A stretch of DNA of 64,000 nt from positions 6,213 through 70,212 of the forward strand of contig JBAXVX010000022.1 of NCBI GenBank assembly GCA_037128705.1, given 5' to 3'. A model generated the notes under the pieces. The model worked only from the letters and a program-made list of their open reading frames with translations. It was not told the DNA's origin and searched no databases. The position numbers and the translations under genes are program-made. Every line of letters begins with the position of its first letter. Position 1 is the stretch's first letter. The stretch is from CAIVAT01 sp037128705. Its GTDB lineage: Bacteria; Bacteroidota; Bacteroidia; Bacteroidales; FEN-979. Of the stretch, positions 15,813 to 25,366 are shown piece after piece.

Positions 15813-17606
15813 TTAGTATCTCTTTCGAGGCGTGTAGTGCGTGTGTAGTAATTCATGGGACTTATGACCCAGTGGTTGTTCGAGGAATTCTTTGTAGATT
15901 TCAGCAATTTCCGGGTTTTCATGAGATTTACGGATCGGCATTCCCATATCTTCTTCGTAAATAGCTAATTTACGTTTTGTTCTGATCTCTTTATTGGTAG
16001 GGATCGGCTGTCCGCCACCACCCAGGCAACCGCCCGGGCAGGCCATCACTTCGATGAAGTGATAGTTGGCTTTACCATCCCTTACATTTTGCATCAATTC
16101 TTTCGCATGGGCTAATCCATTTGCAACTGCGCATTTCAATTCGACACCTTCCAGGAAACTCCATTCAGGTTTTACATGGTCAATTTTAATGGATGCTTCA
16201 CGAACTTCGTCTTCTGTTCCACGCACCGCAACGATATTCAATCCATCGAAAGGAACCGGGCGCCCGGTCACGATTTCATAAGCAGTACGGAGTGCAGCTT
16301 CCATCACGCCGCCGGTCGATCCGAAGATGACGGCCGCACCGGTGGATGTTCCCATGAAGCTGTCAAATTTTTCTTCGGGAAGGGCTTCGAAGTCCAAACC
16401 AGCCTGTTTGATCATGATTCCAAGTTCGCGGGTTGTCAGCACATAATCAACATCCTTGTAGCCGCTTGACCTCATTTCAGGGCGGTTGGCTTCGAACTTC
16501 TTGGCAGTGCAGGGCATGATGGAAACCGAAACAATGTTTTTGGGATCAATCTTCCGTTTCTGGGCATAAAATGTTTTTGCCAGCGCCCCGAACATCTGTT
16601 GCGGAGATTTACAGGTTGAAAGATTGGGGAGATATTCAGGAAAAGTATGTTCAATAAATTTAATCCATCCCGGTGAACAGGAGGTAGCCATTGGCAGCGA
16701 AACGGTTGGATCTTTGTCAACCAGCGCTCTCTTCAAACGCGTGAGAAGTTCATGACCCTCTTCAATAATGGTAAGGTCGGCAGTGAAATCCGTATCCAGC
16801 ACCGAGTTGAAGCCCAGGCGCCTGAGGGCAGCCACCATTTTACCTGTAACGATTTTTCCTGTAGCCATGCCAAGCGATTCACCGAGTGCAACACGGACTG
16901 CGGGGGCTGTTTGAACAACCACATGCTTGGTGGGATCATAAATAGCATCCCATACCTGGTCGATGTAGTTTTTCTCAATCAGAGCTCCTGTCGGGCAACG
17001 GTTAACACATTGACCGCAATTGGTGCATACCACCTCAAACAATGAATGTTCAAAAAAGGTGGAGATTTTCATTTTATTGCCTTTATAAGCCACACCCAAT
17101 GCGCTTACACTCTGAAGTTCCTCGCAGGTGCGAACGCAACGCTGGCAACGGATACAGCGACTGTCATCTTTAACGATGGCTGTATTGAACATGTCGATGG
17201 TGTACTTTTTATCGGGGACCAGGTCGAGAAAGAGGTGGTCGCCGGTTAGCATTTGTGAAGCGAGCCCCTGGAGTTCGCAATTGCCGTTCTTATAACACTT
17301 GGTGCAATCGGCATTGTGCTCGGAGAGCAGCAGTTCAACAATATGCTTGCGGGCCATACGGACCTTCATGCTGTTGGTGTGGATCACCATGCCTTCAGAA
17401 GCAGGTGTTGCACAGGCGGCAGGAAGGTTCCTGACTTTTTCCTGCTCAACAACGCAAACGCGGCAATTGCCTGCAACACAGAGGTCCTCGTGATAGCAAA
17501 GCGTGGGAATGTGAATATTCAGGTTGCGGGCTGCTTCAAGGATGGTGGTGCCTTCATCAACGGTAACACTGATACCATCTATCGTGAGATTTATTTTTTT
17601 AGCCAT
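15813..17606 (-). CDS. hydA: [FeFe]-hydrogenase catalytic subunit HydA, operon C (variant L1 motif)
   Basis: A 597-residue M3-type [FeFe]-hydrogenase subunit with the same domain order as HydA of operon B: N-terminal [2Fe-2S] (GNCRVCVVE), His-Cys3 site HNADCTKCYKNGNC, two-[4Fe-4S] ferredoxin (CIRCQRCVRTC, CTNCGQCVNRC) and the H-cluster domain. L2 MPCTAKK (about residue 364) and L3 MACPGGCLGGGGQP (about 522) are canonical, but L1 reads TSCSPGW (about 310): Ser (codon TCA) replaces the second Cys, which in characterised enzymes binds the H-cluster [4Fe-4S]. The proton-relay Cys is retained. This may mark a distinct subfamily. It is the last gene of operon C, 33 bp after hydB. Confidence 0.94.
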   Translation of the reverse strand: MAKKINLTIDGISVTVDEGTTILEAARNLNIHIPTLCYHEDLCVAGNCRVCVVEQEKVRNLPAACATPASEGMVIHTNSMKVRMARKHIVELLLSEHNADCTKCYKNGNCELQGLASQMLTGDHLFLDLVPDKKYTIDMFNTAIVKDDSRCIRCQRCVRTCEELQSVSALGVAYKGNKMKISTFFEHSLFEVVCTNCGQCVNRCPTGALIEKNYIDQVWDAIYDPTKHVVVQTAPAVRVALGESLGMATGKIVTGKMVAALRRLGFNSVLDTDFTADLTIIEEGHELLTRLKRALVDKDPTVSLPMATSCSPGWIKFIEHTFPEYLPNLSTCKSPQQMFGALAKTFYAQKRKIDPKNIVSVSIMPCTAKKFEANRPEMRSSGYKDVDYVLTTRELGIMIKQAGLDFEALPEEKFDSFMGTSTGAAVIFGSTGGVMEAALRTAYEIVTGRPVPFDGLNIVAVRGTEDEVREASIKIDHVKPEWSFLEGVELKCAVANGLAHAKELMQNVRDGKANYHFIEVMACPGGCLGGGGQPIPTNKEIRTKRKLAIYEEDMGMPIRKSHENPEIAEIYKEFLEQPLGHKSHELLHTHYTPRKRY

Positions 17607-17639
17607 AACTCGTTGTTCTGTTTTCTTGTTAATACTGAA

Positions 17640-18806
17640 TTAGTAGATCATCTCTTCCTTGAAGTTGTTGACAATAGAGGAGAATGAATTGGCTACGGAT
17701 TGACCCAGCCCGCATTTTGCTGTGATTTTCATGCTTTCACTCAGTTTCATGAGCTGGTCAAGATAGGCGGCTTTTTTATCACCTTTTTTAACAGCCACAA
17801 TTCCTTTCAGCAATTGCTGGCAACCAACACGGCAGGGGGTGCATTGACCGCAGGATTCCTCTTCAAAGAATTCGAGATAATTATGCAGTACATTATACAT
17901 AGAGCGCGAACTGTTGAAAATCATCATGGAGCCTCCGGTTGGAACACCTTCGAATCCAATAACAGTATCCTTGAATTTTTTACGTGGTACGCAGAATCCT
18001 GAAGCGCCTCCAACCTGGACTGCTTTGGTATCGCCATCACCGAATTCATCGACAAAACGATCGAGTGGCATTCCGAGTTCAAGTTCATAAATGCCCGGGA
18101 TCGGGGTATCGCCTGATACCGAGAAAACCTTTGAACCGCGTGAGTCGGTAGTGCCGAGCTTTTTATACTGATCGGGACCCAGTCGCATGATCATGAGGAC
18201 ATTCACGAAGGTTTCCACATTATTAATCACTGTGGGCTTCTTCAAATAGCCACTTGTGGTAGGATAGGGAGGTTTGTTGCGTGGTTCACCACGTCCGCCT
18301 TCCATGGATTCGAACAGGGCACTCTCTTCGCCGCAGATGTAAGCACCCGATCCCATCCTGATTTCAATGGTGAAATCAAAGCCAAGTTGTTTGGCATGTT
18401 CGTGGTACGACTCCAGTTCTCTCATTAATTCGGGAACCATGAATTTATATTCTCCCCGAAGGTACATGTAGCCTTTTTTTGCGCCAATCACTTTGCCGCA
18501 AATAGCCATGCCTGAGAAAACTTTCCGGGGAACGCGGTACAGGATCTCCCTGTCTTTAAATGTGCCAGGTTCGCCTTCATCAGCATTACAGACAACATAC
18601 TTCTCATCGCTGGGTGCTTCAGCAGTGAATTTCCATTTCATGGCTGTCGGGAAACCGGCGCCACCACGGCCACGAAGGCCTGACTCTAATATATCATTCA
18701 GGATTTCTTCGTTATTCCGTTGCAAAGTGCTGGCTAGAACCTTATATTTTTCGTTGGAATATTCCCCGAAGATTAAGTCAACTCTTTTAAGGGTTTGTTC
18801 TGACAT
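17640..18806 (-). CDS. hydB: Short NuoF-like flavoprotein subunit HydB, operon C
   Basis: A 388-residue NuoF core only: RGRGGAGFPTAMKW near residue 45 for the FMN/NADH site and ESCGQCTPCRVGC near residue 320 for the [4Fe-4S] cluster. It lacks both the N-terminal thioredoxin-like domain and the C-terminal two-cluster ferredoxin domain present in the HydB proteins of operons A and B. Since the C-terminal domain is linked to bifurcation in Thermotoga HydABC, this enzyme may be a plain NADH-dependent hydrogenase; that is inference. It starts 27 bp after hydC. Confidence 0.94.
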   Translation of the reverse strand: MSEQTLKRVDLIFGEYSNEKYKVLASTLQRNNEEILNDILESGLRGRGGAGFPTAMKWKFTAEAPSDEKYVVCNADEGEPGTFKDREILYRVPRKVFSGMAICGKVIGAKKGYMYLRGEYKFMVPELMRELESYHEHAKQLGFDFTIEIRMGSGAYICGEESALFESMEGGRGEPRNKPPYPTTSGYLKKPTVINNVETFVNVLMIMRLGPDQYKKLGTTDSRGSKVFSVSGDTPIPGIYELELGMPLDRFVDEFGDGDTKAVQVGGASGFCVPRKKFKDTVIGFEGVPTGGSMMIFNSSRSMYNVLHNYLEFFEEESCGQCTPCRVGCQQLLKGIVAVKKGDKKAAYLDQLMKLSESMKITAKCGLGQSVANSFSSIVNNFKEEMIY

Positions 18807-18833
18807 GACTGTTTCTCCTATTTTCTAAATATG

Positions 18834-19298
18834 TTATTTACTGGTGTATTCACTGATGATATCATGCACCTTTTCGGTGGTAAGTCCACTGAAGGGAGTG
18901 TCGTTGATCAACATGGCCGGCCCTTCATGACACCATCCCAGACAGTTGGTTTCAAGGAGGGTGAATTTTTTATTCGGTGTGGTTTCTCCGACTTTGATCT
19001 TCAACATATCCTCCAGGGTTTGAATGATGGTCTTTTTGCCATGCATATCACAGGTTATCGTTTTGCAAACCCGGATAACATACTTGCCCCTGGGCTCAGT
19101 ATCAAGAAATGAATAAAATGTGGCTGTGCCGAATACCTGTGCTGCGGAAAGATCAAGTTCCTTGGCGATATCGGTCATGCAGGTATCTGACAGAAAATTG
19201 TTTTTTGCTACAACCCCTTGAAGAATTGGAAGCAAACTGGTCTTATCACGGCCATATTTGTCAGCTAATTCCTGGATCAATGATTTGCAATCAGTCAT
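18834..19298 (-). CDS. hydC: [2Fe-2S] thioredoxin-like subunit HydC (NuoE-like), operon C
   Basis: A 154-residue NuoE-like subunit with ligand motifs CKTITC and CLGWC, which transfers electrons between the flavoprotein and HydA. It is the first gene of operon C (hydC-hydB-hydA). A possible -7 element TACATTTG (minus strand, 19380-19387) lies 82 bp upstream in an AT-rich gap shared with the divergent truA gene. Confidence 0.93.
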   Translation of the reverse strand: MTDCKSLIQELADKYGRDKTSLLPILQGVVAKNNFLSDTCMTDIAKELDLSAAQVFGTATFYSFLDTEPRGKYVIRVCKTITCDMHGKKTIIQTLEDMLKIKVGETTPNKKFTLLETNCLGWCHEGPAMLINDTPFSGLTTEKVHDIISEYTSK

Positions 19299-19518
19299 AA
19301 TATATTTTTTAAATGGTTAATACATAGCGTTATATGAACTATAAATTATCAATTGTGAAAGTATTAACAGATTTACGTGCAAATGTACCAAATAACTTTG
19401 TTATTAATTTCACAGATAAATCGAATTTTTTTACTTTTTATTAATTTATATGTAGTCTAAATTGTTTTTATCGCCTTCAATGTTATGAATGAAGTTATAA
19501 CAGCATTCATCAATTTCT

Positions 19519-19526
19519 TACTTTTG
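19519..19526 (+). promoter_or_regulatory. Bacteroidota -7 promoter element before truA
   Basis: TACTTTTG matches the TAnnTTTG element of the Bacteroidota housekeeping sigma factor and sits 14 bp before the truA ATG. I see no good TTTG at -33, so the call is tentative. Confidence 0.5.
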
Positions 19527-19539
19527 CGATTTCCAGAGG

Positions 19540-20328
19540 ATGAAAATGCCCCGTTTCAGATACTTCCTGCGAATTGCATACGATGGCACCCGTTTTCACG
19601 GGTGGCAGCGGCAGCCCAATGCCATAACCATTCAGCAAACACTTGAAGAGGCGTTATCGATGATGTTGAGGTCCCCTGTTCTTCTCACAGGTGCAGGACG
19701 CACAGATACCGGGGTTCACGCCAATGAATTTTTCGCACACTTTGATTACAATGAACCATTGACAAAAGCCCAGGGTGAGAAACTGGTTTTTAGGCTTAAC
19801 GGCTACCTGGGGGGTGAGATCGTTCTTTTTGAGATCATACCGGTGACTGAGGATGCTCATGCCCGTTTCAGTGCGGTTTCACGGACCTATCGTTATTGCA
19901 TCTCCAGGGTCCAGAGTCCTTTTCGCCGGGATTTTACGCATTATCTTTATGGCGATATCAACGATGAACTCATGAATGAGGGAGCCGGGGTGATCAGGAG
20001 TTATCGTGATTTTACCTCCTTTTCGAAAGTGGATACGGATACAAAAACAAATATTTGTTTGATCAGCCATGCGAAATGGGAAATGGAGGGAACGGAACTG
20101 GTCTTCACCATTACAGCCGACCGTTTCCTGAGGAATATGGTGCGGGCCATTGTCGGGACCCTGCTTGCGATGGGAACAGGTAAGCTTTCGTTGAACGAAC
20201 TGAAGATCATCATCGAAAGCAAAGACCGGTCAAATGCCGGAGATTCTGTTCCTGCCAAAGGACTGGTTTTGCACAGGATTATTTATCCGGAAGAAATCTT
20301 CCTGACCCCCCAGGGGCAGGCATACTGA
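19540..20328 (+). CDS. truA: tRNA pseudouridine synthase A
   Basis: Converts uridines 38-40 in the tRNA anticodon arm to pseudouridine. The 262-residue protein has the usual length and the catalytic Asp motif GAGRTDTGVHA near residue 50, plus SRTYRYCI and a C-terminal FLRNMVRAIVGTLL segment typical of TruA. It stands alone on the plus strand between two minus-strand operons, close behind a -7 element, and converges with the transketolase pair at 20382. Confidence 0.96.
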   Translation: MKMPRFRYFLRIAYDGTRFHGWQRQPNAITIQQTLEEALSMMLRSPVLLTGAGRTDTGVHANEFFAHFDYNEPLTKAQGEKLVFRLNGYLGGEIVLFEIIPVTEDAHARFSAVSRTYRYCISRVQSPFRRDFTHYLYGDINDELMNEGAGVIRSYRDFTSFSKVDTDTKTNICLISHAKWEMEGTELVFTITADRFLRNMVRAIVGTLLAMGTGKLSLNELKIIIESKDRSNAGDSVPAKGLVLHRIIYPEEIFLTPQGQAY

Positions 20329-20381
20329 AAAACAATCGTGAAATTCCCCGGGCTACCCACTGAAATTAATGCGGAATGCCA

Positions 20382-21347
20382 TCATTTGGACACTTTGTCG
20401 CCAAATAACTTTTGCGCTGCTGCCACTATATCTCGGGCGGTGAGTCCGAATTTTTCCATCAGCTGATGAGGGTCTCCCGATTCACCGAATTGGTCGGGCA
20501 TACCGATAAAAGCCATAGGGACAGGGTAATTCTGAACCACAACCTCTGCCACAGCACTTCCCAGCCCCGTATTTACCTGATGTTCTTCTGCCGTGACGAT
20601 GGCCTTCGTTTCGTGAGCCGCCCTGATAATGGCCTCCTTGTCGATGGGTTTAATGGTGTGCATGTTAATCACACGGCATCTGATTCCTCTGAACCCGAGG
20701 ATTTCTGCAGCCTGGATCGCCTCCCAAACCATGTGCCCGGTGGCCATGATGGTGAGGTCATTTCCAGGCAGAAGAAGCTGTGACTTCCCGATCTCGAAAC
20801 CCATGCTGTCCGAAGTAAAATCGGGCATGGCCTCCCTTCCGAAACGGAGGTAAACCGGTCCTGTGCATTGCTCGATTGCTGCCAGGGTTGCCAGCCTTGT
20901 TTGCGTGGCGTCGCAGGGGGACAGCACCGTCATGTTGGGCAGCACGCGCATCATGCCTAAATCCTCGAGCGCCTGGTGGGTAGCACCGTCGGGGCCCACC
21001 GAAACACCGGCATGAGCACCTCCGATTACCACATGAACATTGTTATAGCATACGGATACTCTGATCTGGTCGGCTGCCCTTAAGGCAGCGAAGACGCCAT
21101 AGGTGGCGAACACAGGTATTTTACCTGATAAAGCCAATCCGGCTGCAACTCCGATGCAGTTTTGCTCCGCGATGCCAAGCGAAATAAACCGGTCGGGAAA
21201 AGCGTCGGCAAATAAATTACATCCAACCGAGGTGGTAATATCTGCTCCCAGACATACGACTTGCTTGTTGCGGCGTCCGGCTTCAAGCAGTCCTTCGCTG
21301 AAACCTGTTTTTGTAGCCTTATCTCCCTTATATATGAAATTATTCAT
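20382..21347 (-). CDS. Transketolase, C-terminal subunit
   Basis: C-terminal half of a split transketolase (321 residues): the pyrimidine-binding domain and the transketolase C-terminal domain. Visible signatures are GIAEQNCIGVAAGLALSG with the cofactor-activating Glu, and GGAHAGVSVGPDGATHQALED. It is encoded 23 bp after the N-terminal subunit at 21371, and the two together make the ThDP-dependent enzyme of the non-oxidative pentose phosphate pathway. Split transketolases are common in anaerobes. A 1-deoxyxylulose-5-phosphate synthase role is unlikely given the domain split and length. Confidence 0.92.
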   Translation of the reverse strand: MNNFIYKGDKATKTGFSEGLLEAGRRNKQVVCLGADITTSVGCNLFADAFPDRFISLGIAEQNCIGVAAGLALSGKIPVFATYGVFAALRAADQIRVSVCYNNVHVVIGGAHAGVSVGPDGATHQALEDLGMMRVLPNMTVLSPCDATQTRLATLAAIEQCTGPVYLRFGREAMPDFTSDSMGFEIGKSQLLLPGNDLTIMATGHMVWEAIQAAEILGFRGIRCRVINMHTIKPIDKEAIIRAAHETKAIVTAEEHQVNTGLGSAVAEVVVQNYPVPMAFIGMPDQFGESGDPHQLMEKFGLTARDIVAAAQKLFGDKVSK

Positions 21348-21370
21348 GGGTGCCTTCCGGGATGGATGGA

Positions 21371-22213
21371 TTATTGTTTTGATTCGGGGAATAGTTGCTG
21401 AAATTCAGATGATTGATCAATTGTCGGAACTTTTCCATGCCAGCGATAATCATTCTCGATGGAAGGAACTCCTTTTCCCATGATCGTTTTCGCGATGATC
21501 ACTGATGGAACTCCCGGGGAATCCGCAGCATTCCTGAAAGCATTGAGAATGCTGATGAAATCGTGGCCATTGCATTCCAGGACATTCCATCCGAAACTTT
21601 TCCATTTATCGGCAAGAGGTTCAAGATGCATGACTTTCTCGGTAGGACCGTCAATCTGAAGACTGTTGCGATCAATGATGGCCGTGAGGTTGCCGAGATT
21701 GTGATGAGCTGCCGCCATGGCCGCCTCCCAAATGGACCCTTCCTGAAGTTCTCCATCTCCGTTTACACAGTAGATCCTGTGGCTGTCCTGATCCATTTTT
21801 GCAGCCAGGGCCATTCCAACAGCCACCGAAAGTCCCTGCCCCAATGAACCTGCCGATAATTCGATCCCAGGCAAACCATGGTCCCTGCCAGGATGGCCCT
21901 GGAGCCTCGTTCCCAATTTCCGTAAGGTATTCAGCTCTTCAACAGGAAAATATCCTGCATGGGCCAGGGATGCATACAATACAGGGGCGACATGGCCGAT
22001 ACTGAGAATTAGCCGGTCACGTCCGGGCCAGCCGGGATTGTTCGGATCGTGGTTTAATATGGAAAAATAGAGTGCAGTGAAAATGTCGGCCAATCCGAGA
22101 GATCCACCCAAATGCCCTGATTTTGATTCAGTCAGGCTGGCAATAACCGATTTACGAATCCGGGCAGCTATTTCTTCCAGACGAACAGGATCAACAGATT
22201 GCCAGGTTTGCAT
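21371..22213 (-). CDS. Transketolase, N-terminal (ThDP-binding) subunit
   Basis: N-terminal half of a split transketolase (280 residues). It has SKSGHLGGSLGLADI near the start and the ThDP/Mg motif GDGELQEGSIWEAAMAAAHHNLGNL (GDG...N) near residue 150, with DRNSLQIDG following. It pairs with the downstream C-terminal subunit, and lies just after the lolA-like gene (2-bp gap), so the two transketolase genes may be read from the same transcript as ftsK and lolA. Confidence 0.93.
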   Translation of the reverse strand: MQTWQSVDPVRLEEIAARIRKSVIASLTESKSGHLGGSLGLADIFTALYFSILNHDPNNPGWPGRDRLILSIGHVAPVLYASLAHAGYFPVEELNTLRKLGTRLQGHPGRDHGLPGIELSAGSLGQGLSVAVGMALAAKMDQDSHRIYCVNGDGELQEGSIWEAAMAAAHHNLGNLTAIIDRNSLQIDGPTEKVMHLEPLADKWKSFGWNVLECNGHDFISILNAFRNAADSPGVPSVIIAKTIMGKGVPSIENDYRWHGKVPTIDQSSEFQQLFPESKQ

Positions 22214-22215
22214 GG

Positions 22216-22851
22216 TTATCGCATATCAATGACTTCAACTCCGGGAAACTTCTTTGGTTCAAAGGTAAAATCAGCATCTGTCACCGGGGTGTCGGTCAGG
22301 TAGGTCTTGATTTTATAGGTAAAGGTATTTCCGCTTTTGTCAAACAGGGTGAAGCTTTTTACCTGTTTTTTCGCCTTGTCAATCCCCAGGATGGCTTTAG
22401 TGAAATTTTTGCTGGTGTTGGGAATCAGTTCAACCAGGGCAGTAGCCGGGTCATCGCTTTTAATCATTTTTGGTTTGTAATTCGCATTGTAGGAGGTCAG
22501 CAATTTGGACGGTGTCAGCGCATCATCTTTATTTTCGAGGGCATTGATCTGAACTTCATTTGACTCCTTGATGTAGGTCCATATTGTTTTCCCGTCACAG
22601 ATCACGGTCTGACCGGCAGCCGACATTTTATACCTGTCGCCGGAAACCAGCAATGATCCTGTTTTTTCCTCGTTGATTTTCGCCTTTGCATTCTCCATGG
22701 TATAGGAAAAGTCAACCTTGATTGATTTGTATGCTTTTGCTTTTGCGCTCACTTCGTCGAGCAGGGCAGAGGCTTTGGTATCCTTTCCCTGGCTAAAACC
22801 TGCCAGGGCTGAGAAAATAAACAGTATGGCTAAAATCGTTCTTGTTTTCAT
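22216..22851 (-). CDS. LolA-like periplasmic outer-membrane lipoprotein carrier
   Basis: A 211-residue secreted protein with an N-terminal signal peptide (ILAILFIFSALAGFSQ). The rest is a LolA/LolB-type fold, recognised by the early YKSIKVDFSYTMENAK, the YKMSAAGQTVICDGKTIWTY strand pair and the PSKLLTSY segment. It probably carries lipoproteins across the periplasm. It follows ftsK by 14 bp; an ftsK-lolA pair is common in Bacteroidota and other Gram-negatives. Confidence 0.82.
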   Translation of the reverse strand: MKTRTILAILFIFSALAGFSQGKDTKASALLDEVSAKAKAYKSIKVDFSYTMENAKAKINEEKTGSLLVSGDRYKMSAAGQTVICDGKTIWTYIKESNEVQINALENKDDALTPSKLLTSYNANYKPKMIKSDDPATALVELIPNTSKNFTKAILGIDKAKKQVKSFTLFDKSGNTFTYKIKTYLTDTPVTDADFTFEPKKFPGVEVIDMR

Positions 22852-22865
22852 CGTTTACAGTTGGA

Positions 22866-25361
22866 TTATTTTTGTCCGAGTATGGATAGATATTCTTCCA
22901 GCGATGCGAGATCTTTGTAGCGAACCTCTCTTGCCTTGCTTCCTTCAAATGGTCCTACAATGCCGGCGCTTTCCAGCTGGTCAATGATCCGGCCGGCACG
23001 GTTGTAACCCAGCTTGAGCTTGCGCTGGATCAATGAAGTTGATCCGTGCTGATGCTGAACAACAAGCCTGGCTGCTTCACCGAAAAAATCATCTTTTTCA
23101 TTTGCGTTGAACTCCTTGGTGGATGATCCGCTCTCTTCATCATAATATTCCGGCAGGGAAAATGCCTCAGGGTAACCGCGCTGGGACCCGATAAATTCCG
23201 TCAACCTATCAATTTCTGGTGTGTCGACAAAGGCACATTGAAGCCTGATCAGGTCGCTCCCGGTTGAAAGAAGCATGTCGCCCCGTCCGATGAGCTGATC
23301 GGCCCCGGATGAATCAAGGATGGTCCGCGAATCGATTTTAGAAATAACCCGGAAGGCAATCCGGGCCGGGAAGTTGGCTTTGATGGTTCCTGTAATGATG
23401 TTGACCGACGGCCTTTGCGTAGCGATAATGAGGTGGATCCCTGTGGCCCGCGCCAGCTGAGCCAAACGCGTTAACGGAGTTTCAATTTCCCGCCCGGCAG
23501 TCATTATCAGGTCTGCAAACTCATCAATTACGATCACGATGTATGGAAGGAACTGATGACCATCGTTCGGATTAAGTTTCCTGGACAAGAACTTTTCATT
23601 GTACTCCTTGATATTCCTGACCTGGGCGTCGCGTAACAGATCGTAGCGGCTGTCCATTTCGATGTTCAGTGAATTCAGCGTCCGGATTACCTTTTTGGTA
23701 TCGGTGATAATGGCCTCCTCCGCATCGGGAAGTTTCGCAAGAAAATGGCGTTCGATCTTTGTATAAAGGGTTAGTTCAACCTTTTTGGGGTCTATCATTA
23801 CAAATTTCACCTGTGACGGATGCTTTTTGTAAAGGAGTGAAGTGATGATGGTGTTCAGTCCGACTGATTTCCCCTGACCTGTTGCTCCGGCCATAAGCAG
23901 ATGGGGCATTTTTGCAAGATCGGCAATAAAGGTTTCGTTCGAGATCGTTTTGCCGAGCACGAACGGTAATTCATAGGTGGTACTCTTGAATTTATCTGTT
24001 GCCAGTAACGATTTAATTGACACGATCTCCGGGTTTTGATTCGGAACCTCAATGCCAATGGTTCCTTTCCCGGGAATGGGGGCGATGATGCGGATTCCCA
24101 TTGCAGCCAGGCTCAGGGCGATATCGTCTTCTAAATTTTTAATCCGGGAGATCCTTACGCCGGCCTCCGGTACAATTTCATACAATGTTACAGCAGGTCC
24201 GATCGTTGCCTTGATCTTGGCGATTTTTATATCGTAATTCGACAGTGTTTGTACTATCTTATCCTTATTGGCCTCCAGTTCTTCTTTCCTGACGTTGACC
24301 GAGTCGCCGCCGTAATCACTCAGTAAATCAATCGGCGGATATTTGTAATTTGCCAGGTCAAGGGTCGGATCGTAGCGGGTATCAAGTGTCTGGTGCTCGA
24401 TTTTTCCAACTTCATGCGGCTCTTCGACAGGATTTTCAATCAGAAGTTCGATGTCGGAGTGGGTTTCCGGTGCAGGCTCAACGGCCGGAGGAATTTCCAG
24501 GTCGATTTCAGTCGGTTGAGGATCCATGGGCTCCTTCATGTAATTGACAGGGATAACCGGCTCCGCACCGATTTCACTTTCAGGAGTCTCAGGTTCCGGG
24601 AGATCTTCGTTTACAGAATCTGAAACGGGGATATTCTTCTGTTTTTTTGCTTTAAACCAACGGAAAGGAATGTTGAAGGCAAGAATCAAGAAACTGAGAC
24701 CGGTAAAGCCAAGGAGCATGGCCAGCCCGCTGGTTCCGAGGAAATCGACCAGCCACAGGTTCATCTGAAATCCATAAACCCCTGTATACAGGTCATTCCC
24801 GGGTGCAACAAGGCCCATCACTACAGGGAGCCAGATAATGATATAGAACCCATACTCCAGCGTTTTCAGGATTGGCAGGATCCGGATATGAAAAAACTGC
24901 ATCATCCCGGTATTGAAAAGGATGACAATAATGCAGTAGGAGGCAATGCCAAACCATTTTGAAAGAAAGAGATAACCCGTCAGTGCGCCGATTTTGCCCA
25001 TCCAGTTTTCAACGGGCTGTTTGTTGTCGAAAAAAACGTTGAAGCTGAAATGTTTAAAAACAGAATCAGTGAAACTAAAATCAGACCGCCAGGTCAGAAG
25101 ATAGGAGTTAAAGGAAAAAAGCAGGAAAAAAGAAACAAGAAGGAAAAACAACCCCAGAATCCTGTATCGCTGTTCACGTTTTGTCTGGTCGTGATCAGAA
25201 AGAACTTTCTTTTCTTTCTGGGCTTTTGGAGTCTTTGCCTTTTTCACCGGCGCCTTCGGAGCGGGTTTCTCCGCAACGGGTGATATCTCAGGCGAGAGGG
25301 TTTCCTCTCTCGTTTCTTCCTTAAATGTGTTTGTTCTTGGCGGATTAATTTGACGGGCCAT
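22866..25361 (-). CDS. ftsK: FtsK/SpoIIIE-family DNA translocase
   Basis: Membrane-anchored, ATP-driven DNA pump for chromosome segregation at the division septum. The 831-residue protein begins with a short basic region, then membrane helices between about residues 75 and 235, an acidic Pro/Glu-rich linker to about 350, and the motor: Walker A GATGQGKS (about residue 490), Walker B IVIVIDEFADLI, and RLAQLARATGIHLIIATQRP. The C-terminal gamma winged-helix domain (DFFGEAARLVVQHQHGS onward) reads DNA orientation motifs. First gene of the ftsK-lolA-transketolase run. Confidence 0.97.
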   Translation of the reverse strand: MARQINPPRTNTFKEETREETLSPEISPVAEKPAPKAPVKKAKTPKAQKEKKVLSDHDQTKREQRYRILGLFFLLVSFFLLFSFNSYLLTWRSDFSFTDSVFKHFSFNVFFDNKQPVENWMGKIGALTGYLFLSKWFGIASYCIIVILFNTGMMQFFHIRILPILKTLEYGFYIIIWLPVVMGLVAPGNDLYTGVYGFQMNLWLVDFLGTSGLAMLLGFTGLSFLILAFNIPFRWFKAKKQKNIPVSDSVNEDLPEPETPESEIGAEPVIPVNYMKEPMDPQPTEIDLEIPPAVEPAPETHSDIELLIENPVEEPHEVGKIEHQTLDTRYDPTLDLANYKYPPIDLLSDYGGDSVNVRKEELEANKDKIVQTLSNYDIKIAKIKATIGPAVTLYEIVPEAGVRISRIKNLEDDIALSLAAMGIRIIAPIPGKGTIGIEVPNQNPEIVSIKSLLATDKFKSTTYELPFVLGKTISNETFIADLAKMPHLLMAGATGQGKSVGLNTIITSLLYKKHPSQVKFVMIDPKKVELTLYTKIERHFLAKLPDAEEAIITDTKKVIRTLNSLNIEMDSRYDLLRDAQVRNIKEYNEKFLSRKLNPNDGHQFLPYIVIVIDEFADLIMTAGREIETPLTRLAQLARATGIHLIIATQRPSVNIITGTIKANFPARIAFRVISKIDSRTILDSSGADQLIGRGDMLLSTGSDLIRLQCAFVDTPEIDRLTEFIGSQRGYPEAFSLPEYYDEESGSSTKEFNANEKDDFFGEAARLVVQHQHGSTSLIQRKLKLGYNRAGRIIDQLESAGIVGPFEGSKAREVRYKDLASLEEYLSILGQK

Positions 25362-25366
25362 CTGGT

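Noticed and set aside
1..19298. Operons A-C as respiratory complex I (NuoEFG)
   Set aside because: HydA L1-L3 H-cluster motifs are present and no NuoG-specific C-terminus or membrane subunits are seen.
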